Source: Aquiflexum gelatinilyticum (GTDB taxonomy: Bacteria > Bacteroidota > Bacteroidia > Cytophagales > Cyclobacteriaceae). Taken from it: a stretch of DNA of 64,000 nucleotides. Location of the stretch: the NCBI RefSeq assembly GCF_024741135.1, contig NZ_JANSUY010000005.1, positions 124,001-188,000 of the forward strand. Direction: 5' to 3'. The notes beneath the pieces were generated by a model. The model did no database searches. It was not told where the DNA came from and worked only from the letters and a program-made list of their open reading frames with translations. The position numbers and the translations under genes are program-made. Positions 54,676 to 63,002 of the stretch are shown one piece after another (the stretch's first letter is position 1; every line of letters begins with the position of its first letter).

Positions 54676-57036
54676 TCATTCGGATGACAAAGAGTTTACG
54701 GGATTGGCAGTTGCGGCTTTGAAGGCTTGAAAACTGACCGTAATCAAAGCTATAGAAAGAAGCACGGCTGCAGATCCTACAAAAATCCACCAACTCAGGT
54801 TGGTCTTATAAGCATAACCTTGGAGCCAAGCTTGGGAAAGATACCATCCCAATGGAACCATGACCACAATGGAAATCAGTACCAAAAGGATGAAATCTTT
54901 GACAATCATGGTCAAAATTCCGCTGATCGAAGCTCCAAGGACTTTCCTGACTCCGATTTCTTTTTTGCGGTTTTCTACTGTGAAAGCCGCCAATCCAAAC
55001 AAACCCAAACAGGAAAGGAAAATTGCTGCCAATCCAAAATATCTGGCAAGTTTTGAAATCCGCTGTTCCTGTAGGTATAAGGACTGAAAATCTTCATCCA
55101 TAAAGCTGTAATCCATCTTTTGGGCATTCAGATTTTCAAACAATCCTGATACCGAGGCAATGGTCTCTAGCTGATTTTCGGGATTGATTCTGATGATGAT
55201 TTTTTGGGCAAATGCTTTGTCATATTTCAAAAAGGCAGGCTTGACATTTTCTTTCAGTGATTCGAAATGAAAATCCTTCAAAACCCCTATTACTTCCATG
55301 TCATTTCCCCAAAGATTGACTGTAGCACCAATGGGTTCTTCCAGCCCGATTACTTTTACCGCTTCCTCATTGAGGATGATTTTTGAACTTTCATCTCCAA
55401 AATCCCTTGAGAAAGACCTTCCTTTCAAAATTTCAAAATCCATTGTTTCGATCAAATCCATATTGACCGTGATGTTCTCAAATTTGACCTGTTCATCGGG
55501 ATTTTTCCCTTCCCAACTCAGCCCAATAGTCGAGCTCATCAAACCTACGAGGGGATGGGATAGACTTGATGCATTTTCAACCCCCGGGATTCCTTTTACC
55601 TGATTCAAAAATGATTCAAGTTGTGTGTCTGAAAGAGAGGAGGAATTGACTTGAAGCAAATGGGATTGGTTGTAGCCAAGGTTCTGGTTTTGGATATAAG
55701 CCATCTGTCGTCCAATCACAGAAATCCCAATAATCAAAAGCAGGGAAATTGAAAATTGAAATACGACCAAGCCCTTTCTAGCCAAAAGTTCTCCAAAGCT
55801 TCCTTTGATGTTACTTTTCAGGATTTGGATAGGTCTGAATTTGGACAAATAAACTGCCGGATAAATCCCTGCAATTAAGCCTGTGATGGCCCAGATCAAA
55901 ACCAACATCAGAATTTGAGGCAAATCCAAGTTGAGATTGAGTTCTTTGAGAGTAACCTGATTGAAAAATGGCTGTAATATCATTGCCAAAACCAAAGCAA
56001 GAATCATCGCAATTAAGGACAAAAGCATAGACTCGACTATGAATTGGCTAAATAAACCGCCTCTGCTTGCCCCCATAGATTTTTTGACTCCAATTTCTTT
56101 GAGCCTATTCATGGCCCTTGCAGTGGTCAGGTTCATGAAGTTGATACAGGCAATCAATAGAATGAAGAATGCAATGGCCGAAAAAATCCAGACATAATTG
56201 ATCCTTCCTCCTACCACTTTCCCATCTTCAAATGTCCCATAGAGGTAATTGTCTTCAAAAGCCTGGACAAAAGGAGTCACATTACTTTCTACCTTCCTAT
56301 CCTTTAAGAAGTTGGCAATTTGGGCATTAAAGGAATCAATATCAGTTCCTTCCCTCAGTAATAAAAATGTTCCTGCATTAAAATTGTCCCAATGTGCACC
56401 GTCACCGAGCATTTTTTTGAAGTAGGGAAAAGAAAGTAGAAATTCTGGTTTATCTATATCATAAGAGCCAAAATCCTTATATACACCCCTCACTATTACT
56501 TCATTTCCAAATTCAAAAACTGTCCATTTCAGGGTTTTTCCAACGGCTTCTCCGGAAGAACCGAATATCCTGATTGCTGTTGATTCAGACAAAACCACCG
56601 AATTTATGTCTGAAAGAGCTTTCGATTTATCCCCATCCAAAAATTCGACACTGAACATTTCCAGGTATTCCTGATCGACAAATAAACCATCAGCGACCTG
56701 CACATCATTTCCATCATCAAAAGAAACTCCTTCAATGTATGGTGAAATCGCCGCTGCCATTTCAACTTGAGAAAGTTCAGCTTCCATGGCTTCAGCCATT
56801 TCTGCAGGAGTGATTCCAATGGTAACGATTCCTGTGGAATTGGCATGGTTGGTAAATACAGTGTAAATCCTATCTCCGAGTACATGGTATCTGTTTATGC
56901 TCAATTCATCTTTGACCCACATCATGATCAAAATCACTGTGGTCAATCCCATAGTGAGCCCAAGCAGGTTGATCACGAAAGTCAATCTGTGCTTTTTGAA
57001 ACTTCTAATGGCAGTTTTGAGATAGTTGGTGAGCAT
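54676..57036 (-). CDS. MacB/FtsX-type ABC permease, perm 14
   Basis: A 786-residue permease starting MLTNYLKTAIRSFKKHRLTF, the shortest in the array and the sister of perm 12 (shared RLTFxINLLGL and WVKDELSINRYH). The first periplasmic domain ends AFEDNYLYGTF, and its first FtsX signature is NFMNLTTARAMNRLKEIGVK, with Lys where others have Arg. The last block is NRKKEIGVRKVLGASISG, and the C-terminus is NPVNSLSSE. It is the first permease after the ATPase and the natural candidate for the ancestral partner of that ATPase and adaptor. Confidence 0.94.
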   Translation of the reverse strand: MLTNYLKTAIRSFKKHRLTFVINLLGLTMGLTTVILIMMWVKDELSINRYHVLGDRIYTVFTNHANSTGIVTIGITPAEMAEAMEAELSQVEMAAAISPYIEGVSFDDGNDVQVADGLFVDQEYLEMFSVEFLDGDKSKALSDINSVVLSESTAIRIFGSSGEAVGKTLKWTVFEFGNEVIVRGVYKDFGSYDIDKPEFLLSFPYFKKMLGDGAHWDNFNAGTFLLLREGTDIDSFNAQIANFLKDRKVESNVTPFVQAFEDNYLYGTFEDGKVVGGRINYVWIFSAIAFFILLIACINFMNLTTARAMNRLKEIGVKKSMGASRGGLFSQFIVESMLLSLIAMILALVLAMILQPFFNQVTLKELNLNLDLPQILMLVLIWAITGLIAGIYPAVYLSKFRPIQILKSNIKGSFGELLARKGLVVFQFSISLLLIIGISVIGRQMAYIQNQNLGYNQSHLLQVNSSSLSDTQLESFLNQVKGIPGVENASSLSHPLVGLMSSTIGLSWEGKNPDEQVKFENITVNMDLIETMDFEILKGRSFSRDFGDESSKIILNEEAVKVIGLEEPIGATVNLWGNDMEVIGVLKDFHFESLKENVKPAFLKYDKAFAQKIIIRINPENQLETIASVSGLFENLNAQKMDYSFMDEDFQSLYLQEQRISKLARYFGLAAIFLSCLGLFGLAAFTVENRKKEIGVRKVLGASISGILTMIVKDFILLVLISIVVMVPLGWYLSQAWLQGYAYKTNLSWWIFVGSAAVLLSIALITVSFQAFKAATANPVNSLSSE

Positions 57037-57180
57037 GGCGTGGGAAGTGTGGAAGTTGGGAGGTTGATAATGTTGTAATTATTCTAGTTGATGTCGCTAG
57101 CTGTATGCAGCTTTCTAGGTACAGAAATAAAAATCTTCAACAATCGGGAAAAGCCGAATAGCCTCTTTAACTAGGTTCAA

Positions 57181-57220
57181 ATCAAGAGAGATTAACAATG
57201 TTTTGAGAATCTCTCTTGAT
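57181..57220. other. 13-bp perfect stem-loop between ATPase and perm 14
   Basis: Arms ATCAAGAGAGATT and AATCTCTCTTGAT are exact complements around a 14-base loop, in the 268-base gap between the ATPase stop and the perm 14 start. No T-run follows on the minus strand, so it does not look like an intrinsic terminator. An mRNA processing or stabilising element is possible. Confidence 0.6.
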
Positions 57221-57304
57221 AAAGTATGTATCTAAGACAATCAATTATAAATACTGCTTTTGAAATTACCAGGTAACAAAAGTCTTGTGTCTTATATCTA
57301 TTTT

Positions 57305-58003
57305 TCAAATATGAAACTGCTCCCTGATATTCTCAGTCACCACTTTTCCATCGAATAGATTGATGATACGGTGGGCATAGTTCGCATCATGAGGGGAGTG
57401 TGTTACCATCACAATGGTGGTTCCTTCATTATTCAATTCTTCCAAAAGCCTCATGACTTCTTCGCCGTTTGCTGAATCAAGATTTCCTGTAGGTTCATCG
57501 GCAAGGATCACTGAAGGTTTAGCGACAATGGCACGGGCGATAGCTACCCTCTGTTGCTGACCACCTGAAAGTTGTTGCGGAAAGTGGTCTTTTCGATGCA
57601 TGATGTTCATTCTGCCCAAAACTTCTTCTACCCTTCTTTTCCTTTCGTCTGCAGGTGTTTTGAGGTACAGAAGTGGAAGTTCAACATTTTCAAATACAGT
57701 CAATTCGTCGATGAGGTTAAAGCTTTGGAATACGAAACCGATATTTCCCTTTCTCAACTGAGAGCGTTGTCTTTCAGAAAATTTGGCAACCTCATTTTCG
57801 ATGAAATAATATTGGCCTGAATCGGGATTGTCAAGCAGTCCGATGATGTTAAGCAAAGTAGATTTGCCACAACCTGATGGGCCCATGATGGCGACGAATT
57901 CTCCTTTTTTGATTTCTATCTGGATATCGTCCAGTGCTGTGGTTTCTACTTCCTCCGTAGTGTAGAGTTTTCGGAGATTGACGGTTTTAATGATGTTTTC
58001 CAT
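57305..58003 (-). CDS. ABC transporter ATPase, MacB/LolD type
   Basis: 232 residues with every catalytic element of an ABC ATPase: Walker A GPSGCGKST (41-49), Q-loop Gln93, signature LSGGQQQR (145-152), Walker B VILADE (165-170) with catalytic Glu170, D-loop, and H-loop His202. The segment NIGFVFQSFNLIDELTVFEN is typical of the LolD/MacB/FtsE group that energises FtsX-type permeases. It is the only ATPase gene in the window and precedes perm 14 on the same strand, with the adaptor gene 257 bases upstream, so it may serve several or all of the 14 permeases. That sharing is inference. Confidence 0.95.
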   Translation of the reverse strand: MENIIKTVNLRKLYTTEEVETTALDDIQIEIKKGEFVAIMGPSGCGKSTLLNIIGLLDNPDSGQYYFIENEVAKFSERQRSQLRKGNIGFVFQSFNLIDELTVFENVELPLLYLKTPADERKRRVEEVLGRMNIMHRKDHFPQQLSGGQQQRVAIARAIVAKPSVILADEPTGNLDSANGEEVMRLLEELNNEGTTIVMVTHSPHDANYAHRIINLFDGKVVTENIREQFHI

Positions 58004-58260
58004 GATTCGTGTGGTATGATGTGCTGATTAATTTATAAGTTTTATTATTGTTTTTTGATACACTTGCGATCTGCAATGAGCAATGGATAGTTAAATTTTT
58101 TCTGATAATTTGTGGTTTTTCATTCAAAATTTTCAACACAGGAATTAATCTGACAAATGGCTTAATCGTTTATTAAATAATCAATACAACTAAATTCTTT
58201 AATCGGACTGAGATATTTACATTGCCTGAAGCCAACAAGTGCCTTTCGACTTACTTCCCG

Positions 58261-59511
58261 CTACTTCAAATTCAAAACCTCATTTTTTCCAAAATTCTCA
58301 TATCCACTGACGATGACGCGGTCGCCCGGCTTGAGACCTTCGATTACTTCATAATGTTCTGGATTTTTACGGTTTAGCCTAATGTTTCGCTTTTCCGCAA
58401 TGCCGGTAGACTCATCCACGACAAATACCCAATTCCCTCCTGTATCTTTGTAAAACCCTCCTGTTGGTAATAAGATGGCTTGTTTGCTTTCGCCAAGTTC
58501 AAGGCCAATTCTTACTGTTTGTCCCCTTCGGATTCCGGATGGTGTCTCCCCTGTAAAAACCATGTCGACCTCAAATCTTCCACCTGTGACATTGGGATAG
58601 ATTTTATCGATTTCAAGTTCGTAACTGCTTCCAGAGAATGTGAAAGTGCCTTTTAATCCTGTACTTATCCTTGGAAGGTACAATTCGTCTATCTGTACTT
58701 TTACTTTGAATTTATCCAGAATATCAATCTGACCATATCGCTCCCCGGCATTGATAGATTGTCCAACCTCAATTTGCTGGGTAGATAACTGACCAGAAAT
58801 CGGAGCCCTGACAACAAGGTTATCGAGAATGTGACCTACTCCATTGAGAGACTGATTCATTCTGTTTTCAGAATCATAAAGCTGTCGTTTTTGAGCTACT
58901 CTTGAAACTGAATCATTTCTATAGGCCACGTATGTCAATTTTCTTCTTTTGACATTGTACTCATATTGTTCTTTCACCTCTTCAAATTCACGATCTGATA
59001 CCAGTTTTTTGGAATGAAGTTCCTTAAACCTTTCGTATTGAGGTTTAAGCAGGCTGATTTGATAATCAATTTCGGCAAGTTGCCCTTGTTGGCTTAAATC
59101 ATTTTGATCCAACTGAAGCCTGACTTGTCTGAGGTTGTTAATTTGGAAGTAGAGGCCTGATTCCCTTTCCATCACCTCCAATTGCAGTTTGCTATTAGAA
59201 AGTAACAATATCGTGTCACCTCTATCGACTATGGCACCTGATTCTCGGATAATTTTTGAAATATTACCACCTTCTAAAGCATCTAAGAAAAAAACTTCCC
59301 CTGGTTCAATCGTCCCGCTTACCGGAATGTAATCAGTGTATTCTCCTTCTATGACAGTGGCAATGGTAATCCTGTCCTTATTGACATTCATAGAAGACCT
59401 TGAGTCGGCAAAAAACAATTGGTAAATGATAAAGGCCAACAGGAGTGTGCTTCCTGTGATGATAGCGATGAACTTTGGAGTCCACGTCTTTTTCTCAATC
59501 TTCCTATCCAT
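58261..59511 (-). CDS. HlyD/MacA-type periplasmic adaptor
   Basis: 416 residues. One N-terminal membrane anchor (about 12-32) is followed by a lipoyl-like half (GEVFFLDALEGGNISKIIRE), a long coiled coil (about 105-225, with LKPQYERFKELHSKKLVSDR), and the second lipoyl half (LVVRAPISGQLSTQQIEVGQ). Beta-barrel and membrane-proximal domains then end at GLKPGDRVIVSGYENFG. Adaptors of this family link an inner-membrane ABC or RND pump to an outer-membrane channel; no TolC-like gene is in the window. It heads the minus-strand operon and has a sigma-54-like promoter directly upstream, facing the divergent regulator gene. Confidence 0.93.
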   Translation of the reverse strand: MDRKIEKKTWTPKFIAIITGSTLLLAFIIYQLFFADSRSSMNVNKDRITIATVIEGEYTDYIPVSGTIEPGEVFFLDALEGGNISKIIRESGAIVDRGDTILLLSNSKLQLEVMERESGLYFQINNLRQVRLQLDQNDLSQQGQLAEIDYQISLLKPQYERFKELHSKKLVSDREFEEVKEQYEYNVKRRKLTYVAYRNDSVSRVAQKRQLYDSENRMNQSLNGVGHILDNLVVRAPISGQLSTQQIEVGQSINAGERYGQIDILDKFKVKVQIDELYLPRISTGLKGTFTFSGSSYELEIDKIYPNVTGGRFEVDMVFTGETPSGIRRGQTVRIGLELGESKQAILLPTGGFYKDTGGNWVFVVDESTGIAEKRNIRLNRKNPEHYEVIEGLKPGDRVIVSGYENFGKNEVLNLK

Positions 59512-59542
59512 TATAAATTTTCAGTTTTACTTTGACTCTCAA

Positions 59543-59560
59543 TAGCCAATTAACATGCCA
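59543..59560 (-). promoter_or_regulatory. sigma-54-like promoter of the adaptor-ATPase-permease operon
   Basis: The minus strand reads TGGCAT-GTTAA-TTGGCTA. The -24 box matches five of six bases and the -12 box reads TTGG for TTGC. It lies 32 bases from the ATG. A CGGACG-N4-TGTTCG dyad lies after a 61-base gap upstream. Confidence 0.48.
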
Positions 59561-59621
59561 TCAAAAAAACCGCTCAAAAACAACCAAAAAGGGCATATCC
59601 TATTTTTAGCTTGAGATTTTT

Positions 59622-59637
59622 CGAACAAAAACGTCCG
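59622..59637 (-). promoter_or_regulatory. candidate activator-binding dyad (adaptor operon)
   Basis: The minus strand reads CGGACGTTTTTGTTCG, in the divergent region between the adaptor and regulator genes. It is the site most likely to be bound by the adjacent response regulator, and by the same logic the other three dyads in the window would be its distant targets. Confidence 0.45.
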
Positions 59638-59956
59638 CCTGCGACCAAAGAATGAATAAATCAGTGCAATTATTCGTGGAAAAAATTTCCTATAGATTTA
59701 ATAAAAACTGCTTAAATTCAATCCATTGAGCGATTTTGAAATGATATTGTCCGTTTGTATCATTTCGGTACAAGTTTTGGCATTCTGAAGTAGGAAATAC
59801 GAAATGTGAAGTGCGATGGTCCTTTCTAAAATGAAGATCAAAAGCAATTTATTTCGGCTGTTAAAAAAATTGCTTTGCCTCTATATACTTCACTCTTTCT
59901 CAAATCTCGTGTATCCATGTCTCACATCTCACGTCTAATATCTCTTGTCTAATTTT
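59638..59956. other. divergent region upstream of the response regulator
   Basis: Contains TTGTCCGTTTGTATC...TTTCGGTACAA (about 59748-59776), an imperfect inverted repeat related to the activator dyads, followed by TTGGCATTCTGAAGTAGG on the plus strand with only a -24-like half. Directly before the ATG is a degenerate TCTCACATCTCACGTC tract (about 59900-59950), the same motif family found next to permease stop codons. Confidence 0.45.
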
Positions 59957-61345
59957 ATGAAAGAAAACAAACCAGGTAAAATCCTCATCGTCGATGACAA
60001 CGAGGATTTGTTAAAAGCTGCCAAAATATTTTTAAAGAGGCACTTTGGTCAAGTGGATACAGAAACCAATCCAGGTCTACTGCCAGTACTCATTATCAAT
60101 GAGCAATACGATGTGATCCTTTTGGATATGAATTTTACCAAAGATGTCAGCAGCGGACAGGAAGGATTCTATTGGTTGGACAGGATTTTGGAACTTGATT
60201 CTTCTGCAGTGGTCGTATTGATTACGGCATACGGGGATGTGAATACGGCCGTTAAAGCCATCAAAGAAGGTGCAACAGACTTTGTTTTGAAACCTTGGGA
60301 GAATGAAAAATTACTCGCAACACTGAACTCAGCGCTTCAGCTGAGACAATCAAAACTTGAGATATCTCAATTAAAAACCCAACAGCAACAACTCTATCAA
60401 GACATAGACAGCAAATTCAAAGACATCATCGGACAAAGTTCTTCCATGGTCAAGGTCTTTGAAACAATAGAGAGAGTCGCTGCTACTGATGCCAATGTGT
60501 TGATTTTGGGAGAAAACGGTACAGGAAAAGAAATGATTGCCCGTGCCATTCATAGGCATTCCAAAAGACACCGCGAGGCATTTATAGGCGTGGATTTGGG
60601 ATCTATTACAACTACTCTTTTTGAAAGCGAGCTTTTCGGACACAAAAGAGGTTCATTTACAGATGCCAAGGAAGACAGGGCAGGAAGATTTGAGCAGGCA
60701 AATAAAGGCACATTGTTTTTGGATGAGATCGGAAATCTCCCTCTCCCTCTCCAATCTAAACTTTTGGCTGCATTACAAAATAGAGAAGTAACCCGTGTAG
60801 GTGCCAATAAAGCAATTCCTGTAAATATCAGGTTGATTTCTGCCACCAATATGCCTATCCACAGCATGGTCTATGAGAATACATTCAGGCAGGATTTACT
60901 CTATAGAATCAATACGATCGAAATTACCTTGCCTCCCCTGCGGGAGAGATTGGAAGATATCCCACATCTTGCCAATCATTTTATCGAGGTCTATTCTAAA
61001 AAATACAATAAAGAAATCCGAAAAGCCGGTGAAGCATTGATCAAACGCATGCAAAAATATCATTGGCCTGGAAATATCCGTGAACTTCAGCACAGCATCG
61101 AACGGGCAGTTATCATGACTACTCATGGTGTGTTACAGCCTGAGGACTTATTTATGCAAAAGCAGCTTAGTCCTGAAAAACAAGAGGAATTGGTCAGCTT
61201 AGACCATTTGAATATAGAAGATGTAGAAAAAATATTGATCAGAAAAGCCCTTCAAAAACACAACGGCCATATCACCAGAGCGGCTGAAGAATTGGGATTG
61301 ACCAGGTCATCATTGTATAGAAGATTGGAAAGGTATGGGCTTTAG
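59957..61345 (+). CDS. NtrC-family (sigma-54-type) response regulator
   Basis: 462 residues from the ATG at 59957; an upstream in-frame TTG is disregarded. The receiver domain (about 8-125) has the phospho-acceptor Asp57 in VILLDMNF and conserved Lys112. The AAA+ domain has Walker A GENGTGKE (185-192), Walker B GTLFLDEIGN with Asp256-Glu257, and the sensor region WPGNIRELQ. The sigma-54 contact loop reads GSFTDA (232-237) rather than the classical GAFTGA. The C-terminal Fis-type helix-turn-helix spans HNGHITRAAEELGLTRSSLY. It overlaps the kinase gene by 11 bases and is divergent from the transporter operon, which it very probably activates. Confidence 0.95.
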   Translation: MKENKPGKILIVDDNEDLLKAAKIFLKRHFGQVDTETNPGLLPVLIINEQYDVILLDMNFTKDVSSGQEGFYWLDRILELDSSAVVVLITAYGDVNTAVKAIKEGATDFVLKPWENEKLLATLNSALQLRQSKLEISQLKTQQQQLYQDIDSKFKDIIGQSSSMVKVFETIERVAATDANVLILGENGTGKEMIARAIHRHSKRHREAFIGVDLGSITTTLFESELFGHKRGSFTDAKEDRAGRFEQANKGTLFLDEIGNLPLPLQSKLLAALQNREVTRVGANKAIPVNIRLISATNMPIHSMVYENTFRQDLLYRINTIEITLPPLRERLEDIPHLANHFIEVYSKKYNKEIRKAGEALIKRMQKYHWPGNIRELQHSIERAVIMTTHGVLQPEDLFMQKQLSPEKQEELVSLDHLNIEDVEKILIRKALQKHNGHITRAAEELGLTRSSLYRRLERYGL

Positions 61346-62690
61346 GTCATTTTCAATAGGTATTTTAATTCGTGTTTTGCTGATCGTGGTCTTTGCCTAT
61401 TTGGGCCTGTTTTTTTTCTTTAAAGAACAGTCCATGGTTCAAACCATTATGTTTTCAGTAATTGTTTTCTTTTTGGTACTCAATCTGATTTCTTATGGAA
61501 ATACCACAAACAGGAAAATAACCCGGTTTTTGGAATCAATCCGTTATTCTGATTTTTCATCATCATTTACCAAAGACAGCAAACTTGGAAATTCATTTAA
61601 AGAAATGAACATGTCTTTCAATGAAGTCATTGAGGCATTCAAAAAAACAAGGGCAGAAAAGGAAGAGCAAATGCTTTTTCTCCAGATCATGATCCAGCAT
61701 ATCAATACTGGGATATTGTCTTTTGATAGTCAGGGACGAATCGGTGTGATCAATGGAGAAGCCAAGCAGCTGCTTCAGATACCGCAATTCAAAGACATCA
61801 ACGATTTGGGGAAGTTATCTATTGATTTATTAAAAAATGTCCTTTCTCTGAAGCCGGGGGGTTCATTTTCTATCAAAATCAACAACGAACTCCATCTTAA
61901 CGTGCAGTCAGCTTCTTTCAAAATGGAAGGCAACAGTTGGACTTTACTTTCTTTTCAAAATATTCGTTCTGAATTACAAAAGAATGAATTAGAGGCATGG
62001 CAAAATCTGACCAAAGTCCTCCGCCATGAAATCATGAATTCAATGACGCCGATAGCGAGTCTTGCAAATTCATTGGGAACTATCCTGGAGGAAGATATCC
62101 ACGAGGAGGAAACAGGGGAATTGATCCTTGAGAAAGACAGTTATGTTGACCTATGTGAAGGCCTGGAAACCATCTCCAAACGCAGTTCCGGATTGGTTGA
62201 TTTTGTAAATGCATACAGGGATTACACCAACATCCCACAGCCGGTTTTAAAGAGATTTGCTGTCCAACAGTTATTTGAAAACATCTGTGTTTTGCTGAAG
62301 GAAGAATTGGCGAAATCAGGAATACAGCTTCAGACAGAAATAAGTCCAAAAGAACTTGAATTGTTGGCTGATCAGGATTTGATACAGATGATTTTGATTA
62401 ACCTGGTGAAAAATGCAAAAGAGGCCATGGAAAAATCAAACACAAAAACGATTATTCTAAAGTCAGGAATAAACAGCCAATCTTTCCCATTTATACAAGT
62501 GATAGATTATGGAGAAGGGATTGTTCCTGAAGCCTTGGAAAGGATTTTTGTCCCTTTTTTCACTACCAAAAAATCCGGCAGCGGTATCGGTTTGGCCATT
62601 TCCCGTCAGATCATGAACCTTCACAAAGGAAATCTTGAAGTGGAGTCAATTCCCGGACAAAGGACTGTTTTTACGATGAAGTTTGGGTGA
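61335..62690 (+). CDS. sensor histidine kinase partner of the regulator
   Basis: 451 residues. Two membrane helices at about 8-29 and 36-54 are separated by only about six residues, so there is essentially no periplasmic sensor domain. A PAS-like region (about 110-215, GILSFDSQGRIGVINGEAKQ) follows. The dimerisation helix carries phospho-acceptor His231 in VLRHEIMNSMTPIASL. The ATPase domain has the N-box INLVKNAKEAM, then DYGEGI, and KSGSGIGLAISRQI near the C-terminus. The 11-base overlap with the regulator gene implies translational coupling. The short-loop layout resembles kinases that sense membrane events or partner transporters; that reading is inference. Confidence 0.94.
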   Translation: MGFRSFSIGILIRVLLIVVFAYLGLFFFFKEQSMVQTIMFSVIVFFLVLNLISYGNTTNRKITRFLESIRYSDFSSSFTKDSKLGNSFKEMNMSFNEVIEAFKKTRAEKEEQMLFLQIMIQHINTGILSFDSQGRIGVINGEAKQLLQIPQFKDINDLGKLSIDLLKNVLSLKPGGSFSIKINNELHLNVQSASFKMEGNSWTLLSFQNIRSELQKNELEAWQNLTKVLRHEIMNSMTPIASLANSLGTILEEDIHEEETGELILEKDSYVDLCEGLETISKRSSGLVDFVNAYRDYTNIPQPVLKRFAVQQLFENICVLLKEELAKSGIQLQTEISPKELELLADQDLIQMILINLVKNAKEAMEKSNTKTIILKSGINSQSFPFIQVIDYGEGIVPEALERIFVPFFTTKKSGSGIGLAISRQIMNLHKGNLEVESIPGQRTVFTMKFG

Positions 62691-62827
62691 TAGAGACTTT
62701 TTTTTGATCTTATTTCATTTCTTAAAGGTCAAATTCTAGCTGATTTATTGGGAAAACATCTGATTTTTCTAAATGGTTGGTCACTTTTTTTACAATTCTT
62801 TTCAAAATGGACAAGAAAACTTGGAAT

Positions 62828-62850
62828 AATCGACTTCAGTCGATTTTTTT
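62828..62850 (+). terminator. terminator after the two-component genes
   Basis: AATCGAC-TTCA-GTCGATT with a T7 run, about 140 bases downstream of the kinase stop. The 7-bp stem is short but perfect. Confidence 0.7.
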
Positions 62851-62937
62851 AGGATCCCATTTGCCTTAATCTCAACAAAACCCAGATTTTATCCTTAGAG
62901 TGGTAGGGAAGCATTAATTTGTGGCATATAATTCAAC

Positions 62938-62978
62938 ATAAAAAAAGCCTCCAAAATCAAACAATGACCTTGGAGGCT
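62938..62978 (-). terminator. terminator after the T9SS-sorted protein gene
   Basis: Perfect 9-bp arms AGCCTCCAA and TTGGAGGCT around a 15-base loop. On the minus strand a T7 run follows. It lies 25 bases past the stop codon. Confidence 0.82.
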
Positions 62979-63002
62979 GAATTTTAAATCAAAGGGTTAA
63001 GC

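Noticed and set aside
59748..59795. Sigma-54 promoter on the plus strand for the regulator gene (TTGGCATTCTGAAGTAGG)
   Set aside because: Only the -24 half is present, there is no GG-N10-GC pattern, and the related inverted repeat lies immediately next to it rather than about 60 bases away.
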